Shown: positions 1-9,438, counted from the first letter of the stretch. The stretch: DNA of 64,000 nt from Chondrus crispus (GCF_000350225.1 NW_005179258.1:386244-450243), one strand, 5' to 3'. Translations and numbers: made by a program. The notes: generated by a model not told the origin, from the sequence alone.

Positions 1-858
1 GACGCACTTCCGGGAATGAAATCGAGAGATACGCGACATACAACAAGTAGATTGAATGGGCTTGAGCCCAACTGCACGAGCCGCCCTGATCGCGTAACTT
101 GGTAAACAAGAGTACGGTACGCTGGCAAGATCACGAGGATGCCTTCAACTTACCACTCCCGCAAAACTCTTCTCCCAAGTCCAAACATGGCCGCACGGTC
201 CACCAGAGCACGTACAGTATTCGGTACGCATGCGGCATGCATCGGCGCGAGTAAACCCCCGCGGTACTTGCCGCGGCCCGTCTCTCGCGACGCGTGGCGC
301 GGCCGGCGCGCCGCACAGCCCGCACAGCCCACGGCAGCAACGACGGCACGAAGAGCGCGCGCCCTCTTCCCGCTCGGAGCGGGTCGCCTCTTACGAGTAC
401 AACGCGTCTGACGTGTACCAGGCGCGTCTCTTGCGCGGGACTCTCGCGAGAAACGGCCAATCGGGGCCGCCGGCCGCGATTGGTGGTGCCGGCCCTACAA
501 GAGGAGGTACCTATTTTTTGAACAGCGCATGGCAAAGTTGAACACCCCAAAATTTACTTTTTTTAACGTTTATACGTCACTGGCACCTCTATGGGTCCAA
601 AAAGATGACCTGTAATCTCCTGTATCTCGAAACCGCTTCTTCAAATACGACAACAGTTCGCAGAATCAGCTTTTACGCGCGCTTTTTATGTTAAACGATT
701 TGCCTTTGTAGACTTCCGCCTTTTTTTATGCCAATAAGAGCAGTTTCAAGATTCTGAGCGCTCTTGTGACCTTCTGACAAAACCTGTGCTGTTGTCGCGG
801 CAGCTTCGATCTTTGCCGTCCAGCGAACGAGAAAGGGAAACCAAAGGTGGAAAGGGTG
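1..858. other. Intergenic, no gene recognised
   Basis: I see no supportable gene here. A very GC-rich stretch at about 230-500 leaves open frames on both strands, but they are low-complexity Arg/Ala/Pro-rich translations with no motif and probably reflect composition only. The rest is of ordinary composition, with no promoter or repeat that I can tie to a neighbour. Confidence 0.4.
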
Positions 859-1020
859 ATGGCGGATCGAATGACGTGGGAACGAGTGCGACTACAGTAC
901 CGCGTTGATGCGTATAGGGACGAAAACATTGCTCCCAGGACGATGAGGGTTCGTCGTGCGATAGCACAGAAGCGAGTGATGGAATTGCGTATGGCCGCAA
1001 TAGCTCAGCGGATTCCATAG
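859..1020 (+). CDS. Possible small ORF, 53 aa, hypothetical
   Basis: A short ATG-initiated frame encodes a very basic peptide with evenly spaced Arg and Met residues. The reading frame stays open a further 80 bases or so upstream without an ATG, so it could be the last exon of something larger. No domain is recognisable. It lies about 380 bp upstream of the HAT/TPR-like fragment on the same strand. Chance is a fair alternative explanation. Confidence 0.2.
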   Translation: MADRMTWERVRLQYRVDAYRDENIAPRTMRVRRAIAQKRVMELRMAAIAQRIP

Positions 1021-1401
1021 ATAGAAGACAGGGTAAGGCAATGGCACCTCTAGTCTTTCTGCTAATCAAATAAAAGGTGCGAAGCATGTCGCCGCCTCTG
1101 CCGTCTGAACACGCCCCCGTGCTCCCTCGCCTACTCTCTCCCGCTCGCCCTTGACTCGCATTCCCCGCCCGAACATGAAGCATCCCTCACTGCCATCCCG
1201 CGTGCTCCCCGCCACCCCCGCCTTATTCGGTCCCCCTTGCCCCGTCATTCCCTTCCACGCGCGCCTCTCGCCCGATCTGGTTCCCAAAACCCCCCCTCCC
1301 CCACAGCCACCGCCTCTGTCAAAACAAGAGCAAAGCCCCTGCCCGTCCGCACCACTCGCTCGCCCTCGCACCCACCCACGCAAGGTCCGCTCTGCCGCTA
1401 C

Positions 1402-1695
1402 ATGAACCACGAGACGCTGCGCCGCTCCGTGTCGAACGCGAAGGGCTCGTGCGCCCAATTGTTCGAACACGACGAGCGCGTGCGCTGCCTGCTGCAGCAG
1501 GCCCGCGCGTCACTGAAGAAGTTTGAGCGCAGAAAGGCCGAGCTCCACTTCCCGCAGGCCATCTCCGCAGACCCAGCCCGCGCGCAGAGCTACCTCCTGT
1601 ACGCTCTGCACGTGCAGAAGAGAGACCCGCTGCTCGCACGCGGCTTGTTCTTTCATGGCCTTAGGGAAAACCCGAATGATGCAAAGCTTCTCTAA
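1402..1695 (+). CDS. HAT/TPR-repeat protein fragment
   Basis: A 97-residue frame from the first in-frame ATG. The frame is also open upstream to about 1237, but that part is a Pro/Ser/Thr-rich string that looks untranslated. The C-terminal half shows the helical-repeat pattern of half-a-TPR proteins: an Ala-rich helix, then a DP-A-A-SYLLYALH helix, then a helix with ARGLFFHGL followed by NPNDA. This is the spacing seen in RNA-processing repeat proteins of the Mbb1/HCF107 and crooked-neck type, whose repeats bind RNA or protein partners. Only about two repeats are present, whereas family members usually have many, so this is a truncated copy or one exon. A copia element lies 214 bp downstream. 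If it is removed, an AATAAA at 8885-8890 would fall about 280 bp after the stop. The identification is by pattern only. Confidence 0.5.
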   Translation: MNHETLRRSVSNAKGSCAQLFEHDERVRCLLQQARASLKKFERRKAELHFPQAISADPARAQSYLLYALHVQKRDPLLARGLFFHGLRENPNDAKLL

Positions 1696-1909
1696 GTTGC
1701 ATCCGATTTTCTGAGCTTGAAAAACTAGTAAAATTTGACGTTTCAATCACTTGTCAATGCACCGTGGCGCTTCATAAATAGGTTCGTTTTTCGGTACAAT
1801 ACCCCTCTTGAATCTTTCCGATGCAACCGCGTGCCGTTTCCTAGTTGTACTTCTGATTCGTTTTCGTCAATTATGATGCGGAAACCAAGAATGAAGGCTT
1901 TTTAATGGC
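1696..1909. other. Spacer / possible 3' UTR
   Basis: AT-rich sequence between the HAT-like ORF and the copia element. No gene is visible. It may be the 3' UTR of the upstream ORF, split by the insertion. Confidence 0.35.
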
Positions 1910-1914
1910 ACTGC
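1910..1914. repeat. Target-site duplication of the copia element (ACTGC)
   Basis: ACTGC directly precedes the left LTR and is repeated exactly at 8824-8828 directly after the right LTR. A 5-bp duplication is normal for Ty1/copia integration and fixes both element ends. Confidence 0.9.
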
Positions 1915-2275
1915 TGTCGCAAAAGTAGAAAAAAAACAGTAAGTGTTAACCGGCAGGACCGGGCGAGAATGTTCGCGTCAATTTACTGTGCTGGTTTCGT
2001 CCTTTTTTGCTTACCCGAAGCAGCTATTCTGCCCGGGCTTCTGACTATTTATACTACTACTCCCGCGCGTCTCATCCTCCCGTTTTACTCTCTTATTTGC
2101 GATCCCTTTGCTGATAATTACGAGTTATTGCATTATCAGTAGAGTTGTTTGAGAGATGCACTGTAGGTTGACAGATGAGGTCAATTAAATTCTGTCCATA
2201 TTTAATGCACCTTTTTCAACGATTCGGATGCACTTGGCGGACAGTAACAGTCACCGTCAGCTGATAATTTCCACA
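1915..2275 (-). repeat. 3' LTR of the copia element
   Basis: 361 bp with TG...CA ends. It is nearly identical to the copy at 8464-8823. It abuts the pol stop and a purine-rich tract on its right. Confidence 0.95.
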
Positions 2276-2285
2276 CTCCCTCTAC
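2276..2285 (-). promoter_or_regulatory. Polypurine tract of the copia element
   Basis: On the minus strand GTAGAGGGAG lies directly before the 3' LTR, the expected primer site for plus-strand DNA synthesis. It overlaps the pol stop codon, so there is no spacer between coding sequence and LTR. Confidence 0.75.
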
Positions 2286-5200
2286 TTGTGACGTGACATA
2301 TCCTCAGTGTGGCTTCTGTCAATCCATTGATCCACGGGGTGATTGATTTTTGCATATTTCAACGTTTTGATAAGGGCATCATTACCATTAGCCTTTGTCA
2401 AGCAGTCAGCTAAATTGTGTTCAGATCGAATGAATCCGATCTGTTCCATCTCATTTTGTTGGTACGCCTTTTTGACTACCTCGAGGTCAATCATTAGTCT
2501 TTTTTCAACCGTTGTAGATGCCTTTGTGATAACATCAAATAGTGAGAGACTATCCGTAAACATTAGGATCGGTATTTTTATGTTCATCATCTTCTGTATG
2601 TCATGTCTGAGCATGAAGGCCATATCAAAGGAGTCAGCAAAGGCCATAGTTTCGCTGCCTAAAACTGATCTTGACACTCGTTTAGCCTTATGAGACGACC
2701 AATAGAGTGGTTGGCAAAGGTTGCTGCTATCACATAGAAATATGATGTATCCAAGCTGCGAAGAGCCGTCGGAGTTGTTTGCATACGAAGCATCTGAATA
2801 AACTCTTATGTGTAACTTGTTATCGTCAAGTTTGGGATACCTCAGTGGTAGGTATGGCTCTTTCTTGAGTCGTCTAATGGTGCGGTTAATGTATCGGATT
2901 TGAATTTTTGGATCCGTAGCATACTGTGATTCGGTAACTTGGGCGGCTTGAGCAATAGAGAAACTAATGTCTGGTCTAGTGTAGGTAATCCAGGCTAATT
3001 TGGCTCTTAATGATCGATAAGACTTGTACGTGGCTGTGTTCGGCAGCCTCTCTATCTTTCGGATGTACGACGATTGGTGGATCATGTATTCAGAATCCTT
3101 TTTCTCAACTTGTACTCCGACGAAACTAAACTTATCGTAAGCTCTTCCCTTACACTTGAACTTCTCTTCTGTCTTGTGAGCGAGATCTGAATACTCCTTG
3201 GTACCTGCTTGGAGGGCATCGTCCACGTAGGTAATGCACATGCCATCAAGCTTGTCCCGTATGCATTTAAAGAAAATTGCTCCATCACCAGTTGTTCCGG
3301 TCATGTTCAATTCCTCTTTTATATGATTGCTGATGGTACGGCCCCAGTAATCACCACTGTCGGCAAGACCGTACAAAGGTTTTAACAACTTCAGCAACTT
3401 GTCCTGGTTCAGTTCAAATTCTCCAGTTGGTTTGATGTATACATCCCTCATAAGTTTTTCTGCGCTTTGAAGGTATGCTTGAGTTACATCTGTTGAAAAT
3501 AGTCGGAATCCGCATATTGCGGCCAATCCGATCAAAATTCGTGTGGAGTGTTGCCTTGGTGTGGCAGTATCATGTACAAGAGACGTTTTTAGCTTATCAC
3601 TGTATCCTTGAACTACAAAACGGGCTTTCCATACTTCGTCTTTAGTACCTTCATCTTTTATTGCTAGTACAAATCTACCACCGAGAATATTTGCGTTCTT
3701 AGGTACTTCTGACTTGCAGACAAGCTTCCAAGTTCCCTTTTCAATCAAACCTCTCAGCTCCTTCTTCTTTGCGGCTCTAAATCTTTCATCGGTCGATCTA
3801 GGGTCACCAGGTTTGATCACTTCAGTGAGTTCTACATCAAAATTAGAGGGCTTTGGTCTGTTTACTGATTTAAACGGCTTCAACATTGTAGAAAGGAACT
3901 CGTCCCGTGAGAGCATGTCTGTTGGTTCAGAGTCTTCTCGAACATAAGGCTTAACTTGTTGCATGTTCATGGTCTTATGCCATTGCCCGTCGTTGCTCTT
4001 AACATCGACTATTTTGTCTCTTATACCTGTGATGATAGCAGGTCCAATCCATTCTTTACTTCTTTCTTGATACACAAGTACTTCTTGACCTAATTCAAAT
4101 ACGAAATCGGTTGCGGTTGGGATTCTTCTAGTAAGGGCAGCAAGAATGCGTCTCTCTGCCACTACAGCATTCATTTCCATTTGTGCCTTTGAAAGTACAA
4201 GCATCCTTTCTTTCTGAGCGGGTATTTCTGAGCTAATGATTGGGAATCTTGGTATTATCCCGAATACAACTAGTGAGGGAACCAGTCCGTTATCTCCGTT
4301 GGTATCGTTCATGGCTTTGATTGACAGTTTCAATGCAATGTTGCGGTCAATTTGAGGAAAGTTGAATATTATCCTTCGATAAATTCTTCGGAGGGGTGCG
4401 TGTAGTCTTTCTCCAATGCCTAATGAGTTGTGAGCTTCGACTCCTGAAATTCGAAGTTCTATCCCAACGCTTTCGGCCATTTCCTTCCACCTAGGCGAAG
4501 TGAAAACGGATCCCGCATCAGTTCTGACGCGGTTAGGGAATCCTGTATAGAGAGTGCACCACGCTTCAAGGAAAGCAAGCCATATTCCGTTGACTGATTG
4601 TCCGTAATTCCGACCCTGAGAGTCTAAAAATATGGCCGAGCTGAAACGAGTTGCAGTGTCGACAATATGCAGAATTGCTTTTCCCTCGATGAACATCAGA
4701 TCCATTGATATTTCTTCACCGAACTTAACGTCTTGCAGTGTGGGTAACGTGGTCTTGAAGCTAATTGGTTGTGATCCAAGCCTTTGACAGGTATTGCATG
4801 ACTTAGAGATCTCTTTCAAGACTTTTGTGGTGGCCTCGGTGGCCTCGTGCGGTCGAGCTTTTCTGATGAGATTCAGAAGTTTCGTATCCGTTGGGTGTCG
4901 AAAACCTCTATGAAGTTTGACCAGTTCACTTCTTGAGAATAGTACTGCATCTTCCCGTTTCCATTCCAGGTAGACATGTCCAAACTTCCTTACGACTGGG
5001 ACAGAAATGTTTCCCGGAGAACTGATTAGTACATTTCTTGTCGTATCCAGGTATAGTTGAAGTTTATCGAGCAAATCCAATCCCAAAAGAAAAGGTACAT
5101 TCGCTCTAACTACGTCAACCTCAATTGGCACAAATCCGTTCTTGAGAAACGGTAATCGAATTGAGATTGATCCGATTGACTTCTGCACATCAACACCGAA

Positions 5201-5569
5201 TCTGTACTGGTTGAAGTTCGCTTTTAGTTTGAACTTACTCCCAACAAATCTGCAGTATGCTTGGGCTTGCAGTTGTCCGATTACAGTGCGTTGTGCTCCA
5301 GTGTCGATGCAAGCTCCCTGCCAGTCTTTCCTGCGTTCATCCAAATTGATTCTCATCTGTGAAAGACCTCGGCGAGAGTTTAACACAGAATTGGTCATTG
5401 CATCGTTGGAGGATTTTCTGAGACGCCGGTTTCTTCGTATGTCATGGGCTGTCCTTGACCTACGCGAGATTTTGTACCGGGACCGTTTTTTCTTGAGGAC
5501 AGTCTCGTAGCGTGATTTATTTTCTTTGGACTTCAAACTACGACGGTAAAGTAGACTGCCTCTCCTCAA
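2282..5569 (-). CDS. Copia Pol polyprotein (protease-integrase-RT-RNase H)
   Basis: An open frame of about 1095 codons. Visible parts in order: a basic N-terminal region; an aspartic protease with DTGA near residue 89; an integrase His/Cys zinc region at about 215-265; an integrase core with Asp near 286, Asp near 347 and Glu near 382; reverse transcriptase with STDVTQAYLQ near 690 and YVDD near 780; RNase H with YSDASYANN near 920. The frame starts on a TTG that overlaps the gag stop and lies in the -1 frame relative to gag. This fits expression by frameshift or read-through, which related elements use, rather than an independent ATG. The length suits a copia pol without gag. Confidence 0.93.
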   Translation of the reverse strand: MRRGSLLYRRSLKSKENKSRYETVLKKKRSRYKISRRSRTAHDIRRNRRLRKSSNDAMTNSVLNSRRGLSQMRINLDERRKDWQGACIDTGAQRTVIGQLQAQAYCRFVGSKFKLKANFNQYRFGVDVQKSIGSISIRLPFLKNGFVPIEVDVVRANVPFLLGLDLLDKLQLYLDTTRNVLISSPGNISVPVVRKFGHVYLEWKREDAVLFSRSELVKLHRGFRHPTDTKLLNLIRKARPHEATEATTKVLKEISKSCNTCQRLGSQPISFKTTLPTLQDVKFGEEISMDLMFIEGKAILHIVDTATRFSSAIFLDSQGRNYGQSVNGIWLAFLEAWCTLYTGFPNRVRTDAGSVFTSPRWKEMAESVGIELRISGVEAHNSLGIGERLHAPLRRIYRRIIFNFPQIDRNIALKLSIKAMNDTNGDNGLVPSLVVFGIIPRFPIISSEIPAQKERMLVLSKAQMEMNAVVAERRILAALTRRIPTATDFVFELGQEVLVYQERSKEWIGPAIITGIRDKIVDVKSNDGQWHKTMNMQQVKPYVREDSEPTDMLSRDEFLSTMLKPFKSVNRPKPSNFDVELTEVIKPGDPRSTDERFRAAKKKELRGLIEKGTWKLVCKSEVPKNANILGGRFVLAIKDEGTKDEVWKARFVVQGYSDKLKTSLVHDTATPRQHSTRILIGLAAICGFRLFSTDVTQAYLQSAEKLMRDVYIKPTGEFELNQDKLLKLLKPLYGLADSGDYWGRTISNHIKEELNMTGTTGDGAIFFKCIRDKLDGMCITYVDDALQAGTKEYSDLAHKTEEKFKCKGRAYDKFSFVGVQVEKKDSEYMIHQSSYIRKIERLPNTATYKSYRSLRAKLAWITYTRPDISFSIAQAAQVTESQYATDPKIQIRYINRTIRRLKKEPYLPLRYPKLDDNKLHIRVYSDASYANNSDGSSQLGYIIFLCDSSNLCQPLYWSSHKAKRVSRSVLGSETMAFADSFDMAFMLRHDIQKMMNIKIPILMFTDSLSLFDVITKASTTVEKRLMIDLEVVKKAYQQNEMEQIGFIRSEHNLADCLTKANGNDALIKTLKYAKINHPVDQWIDRSHTEDMSRHK

Positions 5570-7152
5570 AAATCCTCTGGATCAAGAACTGATGCAATGC
5601 CCCGATTCTCAGAACCAGTAACGTGGAATACCTGTCCTCCTTTATCGGGATGTTCAGGCGTCTCATCCTCTGATGAGGTAGAGTCCTCCTGCTTGAAGTT
5701 GTCCCCTGTAAGGGTAGCAGAAGGGTCTTCTTCGTCTGTAGAGAACAACGCATCTTCCACTTGTTGACAGAGTTCGAAGAGGATTTGATGGCTTCTCTTC
5801 GGATATCTCCTGACTTGCGATGAAATATTTCGCATCACGTTGCGAGGTTTGGGGCAGTCCCTGATGAAATGATTAGGGTCCTGACAATTGTTGCATAGCC
5901 TGGGGTTGCCATAACGGTCTAACCCATTTTGACCGGCTTTTGTGCTGTCTTGAGGGGGCCTGAATGGGGCAGATGAGCGTGATCCTGGTTTCTTCGGTCG
6001 TCCGTAATATTTCTGACCTTCGTAGTAAAGATCAGGAGTATATTTGGATGAAGATTTTATCTCTTTATGTAGGGAAGATTGACCGATGTTCAGATCTTTC
6101 TTTCTACCTTCTTGCTCTTCCTGGTCTTGAAGCCAGGCGGCGTGGAGTGCTGTATACAGATGTTGGAAGTCCCAAGGATTAGATGTGGACTGCGAGTTCG
6201 CAAGGGCTGACTTGGCCCACGGGGCACCAACGACAGCCTTGTAAAGGTATTCCACCTTGTCTTCCTCGGAACGGTGAGTCCGCGGTCCTTGAGGAGCAAA
6301 ACGTGTGATGATCTCACGTAACTCTTCCAAAGCTTCTGCAGTGTTGAGCTTCTTGGCATGCATCAAAGATTGAATTCTCAGGCTCTGGAGGTATTTCCTG
6401 ATTCTGTTCTGCCGAGTTATGCTGTTGTACTCGTCTTGCATAACTTGGCATGCCTGACCAAAATTTCCACACCTGTCCCTCACCTTCTCTCGATAGAATC
6501 TCTTAGCTTCTCCATCGAATATGTTGTGGAAAAAGGCAAGTTTGTTGGTTTGGTCAAGGTTGTAGTCCTGGGCGGCATCAATGTAGTTATTGATGTGTTC
6601 CGTGAGGTCCTCACCCAGTTTTCCCGTGAATTTATCCTGGTTCTTGAATCGCAATGCCATGTTGTGAGCGGCTCTTGCTTCGGAGTCACGTCTCACAGGG
6701 GGGTAACTTTGTACTGGTGGGCCGGCTTGACGTTCAATTTCCTTGTTAGTAGGCATACATGCTCGACTACTTTTCTTGTGTTGAACAAGTCTTTCGTAAG
6801 CAAAATCGATGTCGTCCGAGTCTGAGTATAACATTTTTACTAATCCCCATGAGATGCGGTCAGTTGCGGGATGTCTGATATACTCTACACCTTCTGCACG
6901 CAAGAAGTCACGGATGATTCTGAAAACGAACGTGGTGCCCTTCAGTACTTCGAAGGAATATAGAGTTTCAACAGGGAGGTCTTCACGTAATCTTTCTACC
7001 AGTTCCGTGTCCAAAATATTTTCAGATTTTGCGCGAGTAATGTGTAGCGTAATAACTGATATAATATCATTGTGAACTGGAGATGGTGGTGTATACGTTT
7101 TAAGTTCCTTGGTGATGGCCTCTATAGCTGCCTCGTCAATTCCGTTATCCAT
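5566..7152 (-). CDS. Copia Gag (nucleocapsid precursor)
   Basis: A 528-residue frame from an ATG. The central part is the helical copia-type Gag region. A CCHC zinc knuckle, CNNCQDPNHFIRDC, at about residues 420-433 binds RNA in this family. The C-terminal tail is acidic and Asp/Glu/Ser/Thr-rich. The protein forms the virus-like particle and packages element RNA. The end overlaps the start of pol by a few bases. Confidence 0.9.
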   Translation of the reverse strand: MDNGIDEAAIEAITKELKTYTPPSPVHNDIISVITLHITRAKSENILDTELVERLREDLPVETLYSFEVLKGTTFVFRIIRDFLRAEGVEYIRHPATDRISWGLVKMLYSDSDDIDFAYERLVQHKKSSRACMPTNKEIERQAGPPVQSYPPVRRDSEARAAHNMALRFKNQDKFTGKLGEDLTEHINNYIDAAQDYNLDQTNKLAFFHNIFDGEAKRFYREKVRDRCGNFGQACQVMQDEYNSITRQNRIRKYLQSLRIQSLMHAKKLNTAEALEELREIITRFAPQGPRTHRSEEDKVEYLYKAVVGAPWAKSALANSQSTSNPWDFQHLYTALHAAWLQDQEEQEGRKKDLNIGQSSLHKEIKSSSKYTPDLYYEGQKYYGRPKKPGSRSSAPFRPPQDSTKAGQNGLDRYGNPRLCNNCQDPNHFIRDCPKPRNVMRNISSQVRRYPKRSHQILFELCQQVEDALFSTDEEDPSATLTGDNFKQEDSTSSEDETPEHPDKGGQVFHVTGSENRGIASVLDPEDF

Positions 7153-7552
7153 AGTGTTTGGTGAGTTAAAATCTCCAAAAAGTAATTTAGTAAGTTACTT
7201 TAGCCTTAGAAAAAATAAGCTTTCTGCAACCTTACAATTATACTGAAATTTTGACTTTTTTTTATGGCTCACACAAATTCAAGCTGAATACGCGTACAGG
7301 TGTGCAACGCTCACAGCTAGTACAGTAGTAAACACGTGTGCAATTTTCACACCTAGTGCAATGTGTGACACGTATCCGATTTTTGGGTTTGTGTCAACCG
7401 TGTAATACGTGTTGTGTACTAATTTCGGAAAGATGGAAACAATTGAAGTTGGTCTCTTGATTGTGGCAAAATAGCTTCTGAAATGTTTCAAAAAAATTGT
7501 TTTGAATTAGAGAATGATAAATTAGAAAATGATTCAAAACAATTTTTACTTT
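7153..7552. other. Spacer between zinc-finger ORF and gag
   Basis: 400 bp of AT-rich element sequence without a convincing ORF. It separates the accessory ORF from the gag ATG, so gag would need a separate transcript, splicing or reinitiation to be translated efficiently. Confidence 0.5.
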
Positions 7553-8202
7553 CTAAATTTGGCGTGTGAGATGGCGCTCACGCAAGAATTGGGCGCGGCG
7601 GCGGTGAATAGAGCCGATGACGTGGTTGTCGAGGTCGTGCGCGGAGGGAAAGAAACGCGCACAAATGTCACAGTAGAAGTCCTCGGCCTCGCGCTGATGT
7701 CGAGCCTCGCGTGCGCGGTGTTTCTTCCCACCCCTGTGTTGGCGGAGTTGGTGCCTGCCAGTCAACGTGACTTGGCACACCTGACACGTGAGCAGGGGGG
7801 CAGGAGCAGGCTTTTTCCCGATTCGTGAGGTGGCCACGCGATGTAGTGTCCTATTCACGCCTTCCGGTAGAACCGGCAAATTACTTTTCAGTACTGTAGT
7901 CCGGGCCTTAATTTGGCGAAGAACCTGTGACGCGCTGTCCACGTGTCCAGAACTATTTGCGTGTAGATTCTGTACACGTGTTTTCTTCTCGTAAATCTTG
8001 TCTTCCGGGCGGGGTTGGTCCGCCGGGGTAGCCTCTTCTTCGACGAGGTCCAAAACGGTGATGGAGTCCTCCCCGTCGCTGTCCCAGTTTACCACGGGCG
8101 TGCAGGGTCGACTCCGTGCGCCCGGCTGAGAGAGTTCTTCTGACTGCTCTTCGGGGGCTTGCGGTGCCCCAAGGTCCTTGTCTGAATTTGGTTTTAATAC
8201 CA
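7553..8202 (-). CDS. Accessory two-zinc-finger protein in the copia leader
   Basis: A frame of about 216 codons inside the element, on the same strand as gag-pol and upstream of gag. The N-terminal 70 residues are acidic, the middle is basic, and the C-terminal part carries two C2H2 fingers of identical spacing CX2CX12HX5H: Cys140, Cys143, His156, His162 and Cys178, Cys181, His194, His200. That spacing is typical of U1-/matrin-type fingers, which often bind double-stranded or structured RNA. There is no ATG at the open end of the frame in genomic DNA. A predicted 67-bp intron ends exactly there, and joining its borders gives an ATG as first codon. Role unknown: it may be a captured host gene or an element-specific RNA- or DNA-binding factor. 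Confidence 0.7.
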
Positions 8203-8269
8203 CTAAAATAGAAATTAGTTAGGCAACTAGGTTCCTATTTTAGAGGTAGCGGAAAAATAAAGAACTTAC
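8203..8269 (-). other. Predicted 67-bp spliceosomal intron in the copia leader
   Basis: On the minus strand the segment begins GTAAGT, ends CTATTTTAG and contains a branch-point-like CCTAAC some 20 bases before its end. Its 3' border coincides with the 5' end of the zinc-finger ORF, and the exon base before it plus TG after it form the start codon. Splicing in copia-type RNAs is known, but this particular intron is inferred from sequence only. Confidence 0.6.
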
Positions 8270-8320
8270 TCTTTTTATTATTTCCGATGAGAGTTATCTT
8301 AAAGAGGAAGGCGGCTTTAC

Positions 8321-8362
8321 CTCTTTTTTGATAAAACGTACTGCGTTAATATCAAAAAAGAG
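8321..8362. repeat. Perfect 13-bp stem hairpin in the copia leader
   Basis: CTCTTTTTTGATA at 8321-8333 is exactly complementary to 8350-8362. The 16-base loop can form a further 4-bp stem (AACG/CGTT). It lies between the 5' LTR and the predicted intron, where packaging or dimerisation signals are often found. Confidence 0.7.
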
Positions 8363-8463
8363 ATAAGAAGACCACTCTCGAAAAGACCAAAAAAACTTGA
8401 ACTTGAAAGACTGAGGTTGTTGTTGTTCTTCTCGAAGAAACTAGTTGAGCGTAGAGTCTAGAC

Positions 8464-8823
8464 TGTCGCAAAAGTAGAAAAAAACAGTAAGTGTTAACCG
8501 GCAGGACCGGGCGAGAATGTTCGCGTCAATTTACTGTGCTGGTTTCGTCCTTTTTTGCTTACCCGAAGCAGCTATTCTGCCCGGGCTTCTGACTATTTAT
8601 ACTACTACTCCTGCGCGTCTCATCCTCCCGTTTTACTCTCTTATTTGCGATCCCTTTGCTGATAATTACGAGTTATTGCATTATCAGTAGAGTTGTTTGA
8701 GAGATGCACTGTAGGTTGACAGATGAGGTCAATTAAATTCTGTCCATATTTAATGCACCTTTTTCAACGATTCGGATGCACTTGGCGGACAGTAACAGTC
8801 ACCGTCAGCTGATAATTTCCACA
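8464..8823 (-). repeat. 5' LTR of the copia element
   Basis: 360 bp with TG...CA ends, matching 1915-2275. It contains the element promoter. No clear tRNA 3'-end complement follows it, so the primer may be an internal tRNA fragment, as in some copia elements. Confidence 0.95.
8594..8601 (-). promoter_or_regulatory. TATA box of the copia LTR
   Basis: TATAAATA on the minus strand inside the 5' LTR, about 130 bp before its 3' end. It would place the RNA start near 8565-8570. The same motif is present in the 3' LTR. Confidence 0.7.
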
Positions 8824-8828
8824 ACTGC

Positions 8829-9299
8829 TTTTGTGAGCAGGCGCTGGGAAAAAGAAAGTTTTTCTAAAAAAACAGAAAGTGTTCAATAAAGGGTCTTAGC
8901 TCTGTTGTAAATAAAGATGTAACGTATATGATAAGGTACACATTAAGTTAAACAAACGGCATACACCGATGCCGGTTCTGCCTTGGGTTCTGCCTTGTTG
9001 TAAATAGACTTTTTTTATCATACGTGCATGCATACGCAGGCGTCCCCGCGGAGGTGTGTGACGCTTGGTTGGCACAGCTGAGCGCGGATATACGGTACAC
9101 GTGTGCGAGGCGGTGTGCATTCGGGGGAGTATCGGCGCCCCCCCGCGCCCACCTGTGCTACACCGTGTACCGGCGGGTAGCACAGATGGGCGTGGATGCG
9201 GGCAGCCGCCCCGACGACCCGAGTATGAAAATTCTTCAAGAACAATTGCGACTTGGCTAAAAATTAAAGAAAAAACTAGATACCGACAAACGGTACTTC
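8829..9299. other. Intergenic; AATAAA at 8885-8890
   Basis: No recognised gene. AATAAA at 8885-8890 on the plus strand may be the displaced poly(A) signal of the upstream HAT-like ORF. A GC-rich stretch at 9025-9260 leaves short frames on both strands, with no motif that I trust. Confidence 0.4.
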
Positions 9300-9305
9300 T
9301 TTATT
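9300..9305 (-). terminator. Poly(A) signal of the 9439-10497 gene
   Basis: AATAAA on the minus strand, 134 bp after the stop codon of the unknown gene upstream of it. Confidence 0.5.
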
Positions 9306-9438
9306 CTCTCAATGTTTCTTCTTAAGGTACCCGTTCTCTTCCCCTACTGGGATTTGATGGCTGCCCTTTTATACTAACCCGACAACCATTTAGGACTCTA
9401 GAAACACATCGTGAGTACAACATTGTCATGCCAAATGT

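Larger units (their letters stand above)
1915..8823 (-). mobile_element. Ty1/copia LTR retrotransposon, apparently whole and young
   Basis: A 6.9-kb element reading right to left: 5' LTR (8464-8823), leader with a hairpin and a predicted intron, zinc-finger ORF (7553-8202), gag (5566-7152), pol (2282-5569), purine tract, 3' LTR (1915-2275). The order protease, integrase, reverse transcriptase, RNase H inside pol defines Ty1/copia. The LTRs differ by about one substitution and one base in a homopolymer, and a perfect 5-bp target duplication flanks the element, so the insertion is recent. It looks whole. The additional ORF ahead of gag is not part of the standard copia layout. Confidence 0.93.

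Noticed and set aside
131-550. ORFs on both strands in the GC-rich start of the window
   Set aside because: Composition-driven, no motif, no promoter, mutually overlapping.
746-1470. Minus-strand ORFs of 134-145 codons
   Set aside because: Overlap the HAT-like ORF and C-rich sequence; repetitive Arg/Gly composition with no domain.
6358-6825. 155-codon plus-strand ORF opposite copia gag
   Set aside because: Shadow of gag in another frame with no independent support; the antisense arrangement differs from that in B, C and E.
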